From: Sporobacter sp963675425
GTDB lineage: Bacteria > Bacillota > Clostridia > Oscillospirales > Oscillospiraceae
Length of the DNA: 64,000 nt
Reading direction: 5' to 3'
NCBI GenBank assembly: GCA_963675425.1
Contig: OY776214.1
Location: 4,543,680-4,607,679 of the forward strand
The position numbers were made by a program, and so were the translations under genes. Below are positions 1 through 7,361 of the stretch, in pieces. Within the stretch, counting starts at the first letter, position 1. The number at the start of each line of letters is the position of its first letter. The notes beneath the pieces are model-generated. The model did not search any database, had not been told where the DNA came from, and worked only from the letters and a program-made list of their open reading frames with translations.

Positions 1-143
1 GCCTGTTGCAGGGACTCAGGTTTTACCTCCCCCACCAACTCACAGGCAATCCGAAACACCTTTGGGTCCCGAAGCGTCCATGTTGCGGCGAATATTTTGG
101 ACACATTATCAAGTCGTGACCACTCAATATATTTCTGGGACAT
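1..143 (-). CDS. Truncated N-terminus of a condensation-domain-like (alcohol acetyltransferase-type) protein
   Basis: Reading leftwards from an ATG at 143, an open frame runs off the window edge after 47 codons. An AGAGG ribosome binding site lies just upstream. The start, MSQKYIEWSRLDNVSKIF followed by a RDPKVFRIACEL stretch, resembles the N-terminus of condensation-domain-like proteins often annotated as alcohol acetyltransferases in Clostridia. These frequently sit beside an alpha/beta hydrolase. The gene is 39 bases downstream of the esterase at 183-1106 on the same strand, so the two are probably co-transcribed. The catalytic HHxxxD region lies outside the window, so the family call rests on the N-terminal signature and neighbourhood only. 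Confidence 0.55.
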   Translation of the reverse strand, partial: MSQKYIEWSRLDNVSKIFAATWTLRDPKVFRIACELVGEVKPESLQQ

Positions 144-182
144 ATTTCAACCTCTTTTATTGGTATGACGCGAAACGAATCT

Positions 183-1106
183 TCAGAAATTTCTGTCGTT
201 ACCCAAAAAATTGTTAATGATTTCATAGCATTTCATAACCGGCTTCGACTTTTTCGGGAACGCAAGAAATCCATGGAGCGCTCCGTCAATCCGGAAAATT
301 CGCACATTATTGTGAAAGCCTTTCAGCCTTTCTCCATAGGCCTCGCCTTCATCCCTAAGCGGATCGTATTCCGCCGTTATTATGAGTGTATCCGGCTGAT
401 TCGAAAGGTCGTCAGCTATGAGCGGCGCGACATACGGGTTATATTTATCTTCCTCGTTACGCGTATATAAATCCATATAGTCTTGAATTTTCTTTGCTGT
501 CAGGATATAGCTTGTCCCATAATCCTTTATGGAGGGAAACGGCGCAGTTTCGCTATGGTCATTATAAGTAGCAGGATAAATCAGTATCTGCTTATCCGGC
601 CACAGCTCGCCCTTGTCCCTTGCTATTAACGATACCACCGCTGCCAGGTTGCCGCCGGCGCTATCGCCTATCAGCGTGATATTTTCTGTTTCACAATTTA
701 TCAGACAAGGATCGTTAAATATTTCTCTGGTTACATAATAACAGTCTTCCAGCCCGGCGGGAAATGGATTTTCCGGGGCGAGCCGATAGTCAACCGATAC
801 AACCGTATGTCTTGTCTGCTCTGCCATATTTGCGCATATCTTTGTATAAGTATCGATATTGCCCGTAACCCAGCCTCCGCCATGATAGAAAATTATCACC
901 TTGGGCAGGCCGTTTGTTTTCGGGCGGAAAACACGGACCGGTATCTCCCTGTCTTCGACCATCATCTTTCGGTCCAGCACACCATACCTCGGCCCGAATC
1001 CGGGATTTGCCACACGGAGCAGCCTACGATAGACTTTGTAGTATTTTTTTACATTTGTCAAAATGCGCGTTACCATCCTCAATACCGCTTTTTTAAACCA
1101 ATTCAT
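183..1106 (-). CDS. Alpha/beta hydrolase, HSL-family esterase/lipase
   Basis: A 307-residue hydrolase of the hormone-sensitive-lipase group, predicted to cleave short acyl esters. Visible elements are the oxyanion-hole HGGG at residues 75-78, the nucleophile elbow GDSAGG with Ser149, the acid EYDPLRDE with Asp248, and the catalytic His278 in ALHGF. All three catalytic residues are present at normal spacing. The basic, hydrophobic N-terminus may be a short membrane-associated helix rather than a signal peptide. An AAGGA site precedes the ATG. It is the first gene of a leftward pair with the condensation-like gene at the window edge. The natural substrate cannot be read from sequence. Confidence 0.9.
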   Translation of the reverse strand: MNWFKKAVLRMVTRILTNVKKYYKVYRRLLRVANPGFGPRYGVLDRKMMVEDREIPVRVFRPKTNGLPKVIIFYHGGGWVTGNIDTYTKICANMAEQTRHTVVSVDYRLAPENPFPAGLEDCYYVTREIFNDPCLINCETENITLIGDSAGGNLAAVVSLIARDKGELWPDKQILIYPATYNDHSETAPFPSIKDYGTSYILTAKKIQDYMDLYTRNEEDKYNPYVAPLIADDLSNQPDTLIITAEYDPLRDEGEAYGERLKGFHNNVRIFRIDGALHGFLAFPKKSKPVMKCYEIINNFLGNDRNF

Positions 1107-1206
1107 GAGCCATCACTTATTCCTTAAAAACATGAATGTGGAAAATTTCCACTTTAGCCGTCGCCAAGGGTTTCCATGCCATTCACGGTAAGTTAACATA
1201 ATTTTG

Positions 1207-1235
1207 TTGCAATTGCCGACATAATGGTGTATAAT
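1207..1235 (+). promoter_or_regulatory. Sigma-A promoter of micropeptide 1
   Basis: TTGCAA (1207-1212) and a perfect TATAAT (1230-1235) are separated by 17 bases. The start of transcription would fall about 20 bases before the micropeptide start codon, and a strong AAAGGAG ribosome binding site follows. Confidence 0.7.
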
Positions 1236-1262
1236 AAAAAAATACTATAGAAAGGAGTAATT

Positions 1263-1379
1263 ATGTTAATATCAAAGCAAGAAAACGAAGCATTATATAA
1301 CTATATCTTTAAAGACGATAACAAAGATATCGATGATTTAATCTTCGGCAACGCAGAGCTTCCCGTTAGCGAAAAGTAG
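1263..1379 (+). CDS. 38-residue micropeptide with DIDDLIF...SEK tail (copy 1)
   Basis: Small acidic open frame with ATG at 1263 and TAG at 1377, preceded by AAAGGAG at optimal spacing. It has its own sigma-A promoter and is closed by an immediate rho-independent terminator, so this is a complete monocistronic unit rather than a chance frame. The C-terminal residues DIDDLIFGNAELPVSEK match the C-terminus of the 24-residue peptide at 58419-58493 (DIDDLIFKDEEYSASEK) at 11 of 17 positions. There is no signal peptide, membrane segment or cysteine. I do not recognise the family. A signalling, regulatory or toxin-like role is conceivable but unsupported. Confidence 0.7.
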   Translation: MLISKQENEALYNYIFKDDNKDIDDLIFGNAELPVSEK

Positions 1380-1393
1380 AAACTCGAAGGATT

Positions 1394-1420
1394 CCAGGGT
1401 ATGCGACCCTGGTATTTTTT
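1394..1420 (+). terminator. Terminator of micropeptide 1 (CCAGGG stem)
   Basis: CCAGGGT/ACCCTGG hairpin followed by a T-rich tract, 14 bases after the micropeptide stop codon. The CCAGGG-N7-CCCTGG core is the same as in the terminator of the second micropeptide unit at 58387-58405. Confidence 0.8.
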
Positions 1421-1457
1421 CGCCCTTTTTGAGAGAAACATCGAGGTCTTGCGCAGC

Positions 1458-1492
1458 AAAATAGCGTTGGGCACAATGCCCCCCGCTATTTT
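1458..1492. terminator. Likely terminator of the cold-shock gene
   Basis: AAAATAGCG and CGCTATTTT form a 9-bp stem with an inner GGC/GCC pair. A-tract and T-tract arms make it usable in both directions. It lies 25 bases beyond the stop codon of the leftward cold-shock gene. Confidence 0.6.
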
Positions 1493-1516
1493 TCGAAATA
1501 CTTACCATTATTATCG

Positions 1517-1729
1517 TTAGATAACGTGAACATTTGCAGCCCTTGTTTTCTGCCTGTTTTTAGGGTCACTTTCAATATCATAAGTTACCTTTTGCCCTTC
1601 ATCAAGGGATTTATACCCCTGCGATGTTATTGCAGAAAAATGCACGAATACATCATCGCCGCCCTCTTCGTTAGTAATGAACCCAAAACCTTTGTCTGCA
1701 TTAAAAAATTTCACTGTACCTGTACTCAT
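1517..1729 (-). CDS. Cold-shock protein, CspA family
   Basis: A 70-residue single OB-fold protein of normal family length. It carries RNP1 KGFGFI around residues 13-18 and RNP2 DVFVHF around residues 26-31, the aromatic patches that bind single-stranded RNA and DNA. Proteins of this family act as RNA chaperones that melt mRNA secondary structure during cold or growth transitions. A GGGAG site precedes the ATG. The roughly 130 bases upstream are A+T rich and contain no gene. A long structured leader, usual for cold-shock mRNAs, would fit, but I could not fold it. Confidence 0.95.
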   Translation of the reverse strand: MSTGTVKFFNADKGFGFITNEEGGDDVFVHFSAITSQGYKSLDEGQKVTYDIESDPKNRQKTRAANVHVI

Positions 1730-2011
1730 GTTAATTCTCCCATTTTTTTACATTTCAACATTAACAAAAACACATGCACATAAATCGCAGATAGGAACCA
1801 TGATTTACATACATGTGAGATCAAAACGTTCATATTGATTTCCATCATTTTACCACCCTCAAAACGTGTTGTCAACATCTAATGGAGTTAGATTCCGTCA
1901 AGCTTTCTTTGTAGGTTATTTTTTAGCCGCTTTTTTAAGAGCTATGGCATTTTCAGCTGCCACCACCTGTAATATCTTGCAGCCTTTGACACCGTTAACT
2001 ATAAAGTAAAT

Positions 2012-2040
2012 TTGACTTTATGTTAATCCGATGTTATACT
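2012..2040 (+). promoter_or_regulatory. Sigma-A promoter upstream of the radical SAM cluster
   Basis: TTGACT (2012-2017), a 17-base spacer and TATACT (2035-2040). Transcription would start near 2047, immediately before a GCTCTT/AAGAGC hairpin. Confidence 0.65.
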
Positions 2041-2047
2041 TAAAAAG

Positions 2048-2128
2048 CTCTTTTGAGTAAGAGCGCTTAAATAAAAATGGATGTAAACACGAAAGTCACT
2101 TTTTATTGAAGTGGCTTTTTATTATCGA
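2048..2128 (+). ncRNA. Candidate short leader RNA or attenuator (two hairpins)
   Basis: From the predicted start near 2047, the transcript would contain a GCTCTT/AAGAGC hairpin at 2048-2065. It then has a terminator-like AAGTCACTT/AAGTGGCTT hairpin followed by TTTTATTAT at 2096-2128. Unless read through, transcription would stop about 70 bases before the Lys-rich peptide, leaving an RNA of about 80 bases. It could be an attenuator for the downstream cluster or an independent small RNA. I recognise no known riboswitch class. Confidence 0.4.
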
Positions 2129-2196
2129 CACAATATACATTATTTTTACATTTTTGTATTATTTTTTCAACCAAAACAACAAAAGGCGGCGAAAAA

Positions 2197-2301
2197 ATGA
2201 GTTTTAAGAATCCAAACAAACTAAAAAAAATGAAAGTAAAGGTGACTAGCAAACCTAATAAGGGAAAAATAGCACCGAAGCCAACTAATAAGCATCAGTG
2301 A
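2197..2301 (+). CDS. 34-residue Lys/Pro/Asn-rich peptide upstream of radical SAM enzyme
   Basis: ATG at 2197 follows an AAAGGCGG ribosome binding site at 7 bases. The stop TGA at 2299-2301 overlaps or abuts the start of the radical SAM gene, so the two are translationally coupled. The peptide is very basic (11 Lys) with a KPNKGKIAPKPTNKH C-terminal half and no cysteine, serine cluster or hydrophobic segment. It could be the substrate of the adjacent radical SAM enzyme (a ribosomal peptide precursor), a translational coupling leader, or a small nucleic-acid-binding protein. Evidence for any one of these is only positional. Confidence 0.55.
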   Translation: MSFKNPNKLKKMKVKVTSKPNKGKIAPKPTNKHQ

Positions 2302-2312
2302 ACGGAGATAAT

Positions 2313-3794
2313 TTGAAAATATTAATGGTTTATCCGAAAATTCCTATTACCTATTGGGGATTTCAGCATGCGCTAAAATTCATTTCAAAAAAAGCGGCTT
2401 TTCCACCGCTGGGCCTGCTGACGATTGCAGCGATGTTACCGGAGCATTTTGAAAAAAGACTTATTGATATGAATGTAGAGATATTAAATGAAAGCGACAT
2501 TATATGGGCCGATTATGTCTTCATAAGTGCCATGGTCGTCCAAAAGGATTCTGTTAGAGATGTCCTGCTGCGCTGTAAGAGCGTTGGTGTGAAAACAGTT
2601 GCGGGCGGGCCATTATTCACTTCGGAATATGAGCTTTTCGGCGAGGTGGATCACCTCGTTTTAAACGAGGGAGAGCTCACGATACCTGAATTCATAAGAG
2701 ACTTGGAGCTCGGCAAACCAAAGCATATTTATACCTCGTCCGAGTGGGCGGACCTGAGCTTGACGCCTGTCCCGAAGTGGGGACTCATTAATGTGAAAAA
2801 ATATGGCTCCCTGAATATACAGTACTCACGCGGCTGCCCCTTTAATTGCGAATTCTGTGATATCACAAAGCTTTTTGGGCATGTGCCGCGAACAAAAGGA
2901 AAAGATCAGCTGCTTGAGGAGCTCGATGCGATTTATCGCTCGGGATGGCGGGGAGAGGTTTTCTTTGTTGATGACAATTTTATTGGCAATAAAAAGAAGC
3001 TGGTCGACGAGATCCTGCCCGCCCTTATCGAATGGATGGATAAACACCGCAATCCATTTCGATTCCTGACCGAGGCCTCCATAAATCTCGCCGATGATGA
3101 GACCCTCATGAAAATGATGGTAAACGCCGGATTTTATGATGTTTTTATTGGGATTGAAACCCCTGACGAAAAAAGTCTGACTGAATGTAAAAAAAACCAG
3201 AACAAAAACCGCGACTTGATTTCAAGCATAAAAAAAATTCAGCAATTCGGGCTTGAGGTCCAGGGCGGATTTATTGTGGGGTTCGACAACGATAATCCAA
3301 CGATATTTAACCGGATGATCAGCTTTATCCAAGAGAGCGGAATCGTCACGGCGATGGTCGGTTTGCTGAACGCGCCCAAGGGAACAAACCTTTATCAGCG
3401 CTTACAGCGCGAGGGACGCCTAACGACGGAATTCTCCGGCGACAACACAAATTTCACGATGAATTTCGTTCCGAAAATGGATAAGAATCTGCTTGTGAAA
3501 GGCTACGAATCGATCGTATCCACCATTTACTCCCCAAAGCATTATTATGAACGTGTGAAGAATTTTCTGAAAGCTTATACTCCCGGAGAATCGGTAAAGA
3601 AAGAAATAAGCGCAGTCAATATCATGGCATTCCTAAAATCGGTTTTCAGGCTTGGTATCATCGGAAAGGAACGCCGCTACTACTGGCAGCTGCTGACCTG
3701 GTCTATTTTCAAACGTCCGGAAGTCTTTCCCGCGGCCGTAAGGTTTTCCATTTATGGATTTCACTTCAGGAAGATCTATGAGGGCATCGGCTAA
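2313..3794 (+). CDS. B12-binding-type radical SAM protein with DUF4070 C-terminus
   Basis: About 493 residues. The N-terminal Rossmann-like cobalamin-binding-type domain (MVYPKIPI... to about residue 145) lacks the DxHxxG lower-ligand motif, as is common in the hopanoid/BchE-like branch. The radical SAM core follows with C-x3-C-x2-C (RGCPFNCEFC), and then a DUF4070-type C-terminal region (LLNAPKGTNLY... onwards). Such enzymes use a 5'-deoxyadenosyl radical for methyl transfer or C-C chemistry. I choose the TTG at 2313 because GGAG at 2304-2307 is 5 bases upstream and the protein then begins KILMVYPK like its relatives. A GTG at 2298 is in frame but has no ribosome binding site. The substrate is unknown. 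Confidence 0.85.
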   Translation: MKILMVYPKIPITYWGFQHALKFISKKAAFPPLGLLTIAAMLPEHFEKRLIDMNVEILNESDIIWADYVFISAMVVQKDSVRDVLLRCKSVGVKTVAGGPLFTSEYELFGEVDHLVLNEGELTIPEFIRDLELGKPKHIYTSSEWADLSLTPVPKWGLINVKKYGSLNIQYSRGCPFNCEFCDITKLFGHVPRTKGKDQLLEELDAIYRSGWRGEVFFVDDNFIGNKKKLVDEILPALIEWMDKHRNPFRFLTEASINLADDETLMKMMVNAGFYDVFIGIETPDEKSLTECKKNQNKNRDLISSIKKIQQFGLEVQGGFIVGFDNDNPTIFNRMISFIQESGIVTAMVGLLNAPKGTNLYQRLQREGRLTTEFSGDNTNFTMNFVPKMDKNLLVKGYESIVSTIYSPKHYYERVKNFLKAYTPGESVKKEISAVNIMAFLKSVFRLGIIGKERRYYWQLLTWSIFKRPEVFPAAVRFSIYGFHFRKIYEGIG

Positions 3795-3820
3795 TTTTAT
3801 ACAACCATAGGGGTTATCCA

Positions 3821-4915
3821 GTGATAACAACAAACAAACATCCAAGAAAACTGAAAACAGATCATATCTTCCGCATGACTGATGACACGGGAATACTGCA
3901 TCATTCCAATTACGGTGTCCCTGATCTTTCCCAAGGTTATAAAACCGTTGACAACGCAAGAGCACTCATTATGGCCCTTAAGCTATATGATCAGACACAA
4001 TCAAAAAGAGTCGAGCGCCTGATTTTAAAATATGTGTCTTTTTTAGCAAACGCCCAGAATGCAGACGGGACGTTTCTGAATACGATGGAATATAATCGTG
4101 AGTTTTTGGTGGAGGACGGTTCCGAGGAATGCTTTGGACGCTGCCTATGGGCATTGTGCAATACCTTTTCGGAATCAAACATACCGCATAGTATCAAGAA
4201 GACCGCAAAGGATCTGATTGATAAAGCTTTGCCAAACTGCATGAAAATCACTTCATCAAGAGCCGCCGCATATGTAATAATCGGGCTGAATTATCTTGGT
4301 TGTGAAAAAACCAACGGATATATTTCAAAGTTGGCCGCCACACTTGCAGATCATTATGCACATTACAGAAGCGGGGACTGGCATTGGTTCGAAGACAGCT
4401 TAACGAACTGCAATGCAGCGTTACCCCGTGCGCTGCTTACGGCTTTTAAAGTAACAAAAGAATTGCGGTATCTAAAAATCGGACTGAAAAGCCTATCGTT
4501 TCTAGAAGATATGACTTTTACCAAAAACTGTTTTAAGCCCATCGGGAATAGTGGATTGCGTTGTCAGGGAGATAATGTGGTCCAGCTTGATGAACAGTCC
4601 TTGGAAGCCTGCGAATCTACATCGGCTTATGTGGAAGCTTACCTGACAACGAATAATGCAGAGTATATAGAAAGAGCCAAAGTATGCTTTTCCTGGTATA
4701 TTGGCAGAAATTCAATAAGGCACACTTTGTTGGATTTTGAGACAGGCGGTTGTTATGACGGTATCGAATCTGGCAGCCTGAATCCGAATCAGGGAGCGGA
4801 AAGTGTCATATCCTTCTGGTTGGCATACTTGGAAATAGAGAAGTACTTAAAACTCGAAAATAATGCAGATAAAGAATGGAGGCAATCAAATAAATATCAA
4901 GGAAAAAAAGATTAA
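3821..4915 (+). CDS. Alpha/alpha-toroid (six-hairpin glycosidase-like) protein
   Basis: A 364-residue protein starting with GTG at 3821, 7 bases after AGGGG. The early DDTGILHH motif and the VDNARAL motif near residue 45 are characteristic of a helical-toroid family found fused to or next to bacterial glycosyltransferases and mannan-type phosphorylases. Cys/Trp-rich helices follow (DWHWFEDSL, EACESTSAY). I cannot assign catalytic acids, so it may act in glycan processing or as a non-catalytic partner. It lies between the radical SAM gene and a glycosyltransferase-like gene that overlaps its 3' end, so the three probably form one operon. Confidence 0.6.
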   Translation: MITTNKHPRKLKTDHIFRMTDDTGILHHSNYGVPDLSQGYKTVDNARALIMALKLYDQTQSKRVERLILKYVSFLANAQNADGTFLNTMEYNREFLVEDGSEECFGRCLWALCNTFSESNIPHSIKKTAKDLIDKALPNCMKITSSRAAAYVIIGLNYLGCEKTNGYISKLAATLADHYAHYRSGDWHWFEDSLTNCNAALPRALLTAFKVTKELRYLKIGLKSLSFLEDMTFTKNCFKPIGNSGLRCQGDNVVQLDEQSLEACESTSAYVEAYLTTNNAEYIERAKVCFSWYIGRNSIRHTLLDFETGGCYDGIESGSLNPNQGAESVISFWLAYLEIEKYLKLENNADKEWRQSNKYQGKKD

Positions 4916-6140
4916 TGTAGGCATTGGCTTCGTGACCGGGCGTAAAATTTTTAAAAATGTCATAAAAACGTATGTGAACAACTGGAACGAATCCGGGCTT
5001 GTTGATAATGAAAAGATTGCACTCCATCTTCTCGTCGCCTATGACTTGGGGTACACCGATACCACACTAAGCGACTACATGATTACCGACGAAGCAATAT
5101 TGGAAACGGTTGATTCGGCTTATTATTTAGGTGCATCTGCAATAACGAACGAGGCTCAATCTCTGGTTGGTCAAAACGTTGTTACCCTGGAAGAGGCCGA
5201 GCTGATATTTGGCGAAGGCTATGCGATGAAACGAAATGCGGTTTTGTATTTTGCACTTAAAATTAAAATGGATTATCTCATCTTCTTAGATGATGATGAA
5301 TATCCGATAGCAAATATAAGAGTTAACAATTGCATTTCGTGGAAGGGGCAGGAAGTTCTATCAACGCATATTAAGAACATCATGCATGCGGATATGACAC
5401 ATGGTCACCATTGCGGCTACATTTCTCCAATTCCGCAGTTGGCCTTCAATAACAGGCTCTCCGAGAATGATTTCAGAATTTTTATCGAGTCAATAAGCAA
5501 CGACATTGTTAACTGGAATTCGGTTAAGGAAAAGATGAATGATGGCGGAGTTACATATGCCGAGCTAAACATAATTAACAGCCGAATTACCGAAGTTGTT
5601 AAAGCGAAAAACGGAATGAAGTTCATTTCAGGCGCTAATCTGGGCTTTAATCTTAAAAATCTCGATAAACTGTTTCCATTCTATAATCCGCCGGGAGCAC
5701 GGGGTGAAGATACTTTCCTAAGTACCTGTATTTGTGAATCGACAATAATCAAAGTTCCCTGTTACACATTCCACGACGGTTTCTCAACCTATGAGCATTT
5801 GCTTCTCGGGGTTCTTCCCAACAAACTCAAAGCAATGAAAGCTGATTTCGGAGAAAATACAAAGAGGTTTTTGAAAGCTTCTATCGGGTGGATCAGATAC
5901 AAACCCCTTTTGCTTTACATTACACGAAGAGAAAACTACGAAGATGAGATAATAAAGATAAAAGAGAGTCTAGAAAATGTAATCCCGAGTATATGCGATT
6001 ATTTTGAAGATGACGGGTTTAAGGATATTTTGTCTGAACTTGACTACTTTCATACGAATGTGAAATACCATAATAGGGATTTCGAAAATACGAAGCAAGC
6101 ATGGCTGAAAATAATAAAGTTCTTAAAAATACCGAGTTAA
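4863..6140 (+). CDS. Glycosyltransferase-like protein with DDD metal-binding motif
   Basis: Up to 425 residues. A hydrophobic strand ends in LIFLDDDEYP, a DxD-type motif that binds metal and nucleotide-sugar in GT-A glycosyltransferases. Later GYISP, SGANLGFN and RGEDTFLS segments resemble acceptor and second acidic motifs. The ATG at 4863 overlaps the upstream gene by 53 bases and has no ribosome binding site. A strong GGAGG at 4878-4882 instead points at codon 10, an ATA at 4890, so initiation at a rare ATA is possible. Last gene of the A+T-rich radical SAM cluster. The sugar donor and acceptor are unknown. Confidence 0.65.
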   Translation: MQIKNGGNQINIKEKKINVGIGFVTGRKIFKNVIKTYVNNWNESGLVDNEKIALHLLVAYDLGYTDTTLSDYMITDEAILETVDSAYYLGASAITNEAQSLVGQNVVTLEEAELIFGEGYAMKRNAVLYFALKIKMDYLIFLDDDEYPIANIRVNNCISWKGQEVLSTHIKNIMHADMTHGHHCGYISPIPQLAFNNRLSENDFRIFIESISNDIVNWNSVKEKMNDGGVTYAELNIINSRITEVVKAKNGMKFISGANLGFNLKNLDKLFPFYNPPGARGEDTFLSTCICESTIIKVPCYTFHDGFSTYEHLLLGVLPNKLKAMKADFGENTKRFLKASIGWIRYKPLLLYITRRENYEDEIIKIKESLENVIPSICDYFEDDGFKDILSELDYFHTNVKYHNRDFENTKQAWLKIIKFLKIPS

Positions 6141-6506
6141 AATAACGCCCCCCCTCCCTATGCGCGTTATATTCGCGCTCAAGCATTACAAAAAGAATAC
6201 CTAGATTTTTCAGTACTTTTTAGGTGGAGGTCCTTCCACTATATCGCCCCCCCTGACCAAGTCGAATGTGATTTCTTTTGTATTGTTACTAGTGATGTCA
6301 GCGAGGCCCGCAGGTCGAGAGCTTTAATATGTCGAAAAAGCCGCGGGTGCGGCTTTTTCGACAGTCTGAGAGCCGAAAACAAACGTTTTCGGCTCTCAGA
6401 CTGCGCTCTATATTAAACCTATGTTTTCCACTGAGCTGATGTCATATTCATCAGCTTTAAACACGCATACTAAACTCATGTTTACACCTAACGTGAAACG
6501 CTTGCA
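6141..6506. other. Intergenic region with two long palindromes
   Basis: No gene seen. It holds two adjacent perfect hairpins (6331-6362 and 6362-6403) belonging to the dispersed palindrome family described for 20219-20292, 38764-38818, 46578-46720 and 49194-49256. The C-rich stretches near 6150 and 6246 are unexplained. Confidence 0.6.
6331..6403. repeat. Tandem palindromes of the dispersed GTCTACAG-type repeat family
   Basis: First hairpin GTCGAAAAAGCCG/CGGCTTTTTCGAC (6331-6362, 13-bp stem). It shares a base with a second hairpin at 6362-6403, which has a 19-bp perfect stem starting CAGTCTGAGAGCCG and a 4-base AAAC loop. The junction TTTTTCGACAGTCTGA resembles TTTGTCTACAGTCTGA at 46751-46766. 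Confidence 0.8.
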
Positions 6507-7172
6507 TTACGGATGGTACTTCGTACCGACGCCATTACCACATAAACCGCTATCATCCGGCAACTTAAGATACGTGATCGAATTTTCAATACGATTAACA
6601 GAAAAAATCATTCCCGCGCATACAAGATAGCCCAACGCATATAACATTTTAACCGGTAGCATGTCTACAAATAAACTATGCGCCACTGTGCCTAATGCGC
6701 ATAGGCCCAGTGCAACGGCTGTTGCCATCGTGGCGCTCTTCAGCTGCTTTGGTGTGCTTTTATATTCGCCTACTGTCATCTTTGCCTTAACTGTCAGATA
6801 TGAGATTAATGCAATAATAATCCATCCGAAACAAATAATGCTGACCATCTGAGCGGCGGCCACATATCCGGCTGTATTGCTGTCAATCATCCGTGTAGCT
6901 AAAAATCCAAACAAAATCATCGAGCCAAGCGTTATCAAAACATAGGCCGCCCGCAGAAGTAAGCGCCGCGCCTTCGGCAGCTCCTGCCCATACCAGTCGC
7001 CTGTATAGGTGCGCCGGACCCGTTTCTTGCCGTTAGGCAGGGTGACCACCTGCTCGTCCCATCCCTCAAAGTATTTCTTATAGGATGAACTTTTATAGCC
7101 ATGGCTTGGCGGAATTTTACTCGATGGCGCTCCGTTGCTCTGACATTTAGTTTTTTCTTTTTGATTCTTCAT
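6507..7172 (-). CDS. Four-helix membrane protein of unknown function
   Basis: About 221 residues if the ATG at 7172 (MKNQKEK) is used, with an in-frame ATG at 7211 upstream. A basic hydrophilic N-terminal third contains a YFEGWDEQVVTLPNGKKRVRRTYTGDWYGQEL stretch, then four predicted membrane helices with hydrophilic ends. A TATAAT box lies only 6 bases before the ATG at 7172 and neither start has a ribosome binding site, so the transcript could be leaderless or start further upstream. I do not recognise the family. It stands alone between the glycosyltransferase-like gene and the ABC importer. Confidence 0.6.
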   Translation of the reverse strand: MKNQKEKTKCQSNGAPSSKIPPSHGYKSSSYKKYFEGWDEQVVTLPNGKKRVRRTYTGDWYGQELPKARRLLLRAAYVLITLGSMILFGFLATRMIDSNTAGYVAAAQMVSIICFGWIIIALISYLTVKAKMTVGEYKSTPKQLKSATMATAVALGLCALGTVAHSLFVDMLPVKMLYALGYLVCAGMIFSVNRIENSITYLKLPDDSGLCGNGVGTKYHP

Positions 7173-7303
7173 ACTATTATTATACCATTTGTCCGATCGG
7201 AAATATAGCATTGCTTTAATTGACAGGCCGGTGTGCTACTGACTAGCATCATCACATTTAGCTTACTTATCATACATCAGGGCAATAAAATTGTTTAATG
7301 CGG

Positions 7304-7332
7304 AGCGAAGCGGGGATTATCCCCGCTTCGCT
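7304..7332 (-). terminator. Hairpin closing the ABC importer operon
   Basis: AGCGAAGCGGGG/CCCCGCTTCGCT, a perfect 12-bp stem with a 5-base loop, 29 bases beyond the stop codon of the substrate-binding protein. The downstream T-tract is weak. Confidence 0.65.
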
Positions 7333-7361
7333 GACCACTATTCGCGTTTTAACGCATTGTC

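Larger units (their letters stand above)
1730..2196. other. Intergenic region: cold-shock leader and promoter of the radical SAM cluster
   Basis: Holds the upstream region of the leftward cold-shock gene, then a rightward promoter (2012-2040) and two hairpins including a terminator-like one (2096-2128). I see no further coding frame except a 10-codon one starting at 2079 that overlaps the second hairpin and lacks a ribosome binding site. Confidence 0.6.
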
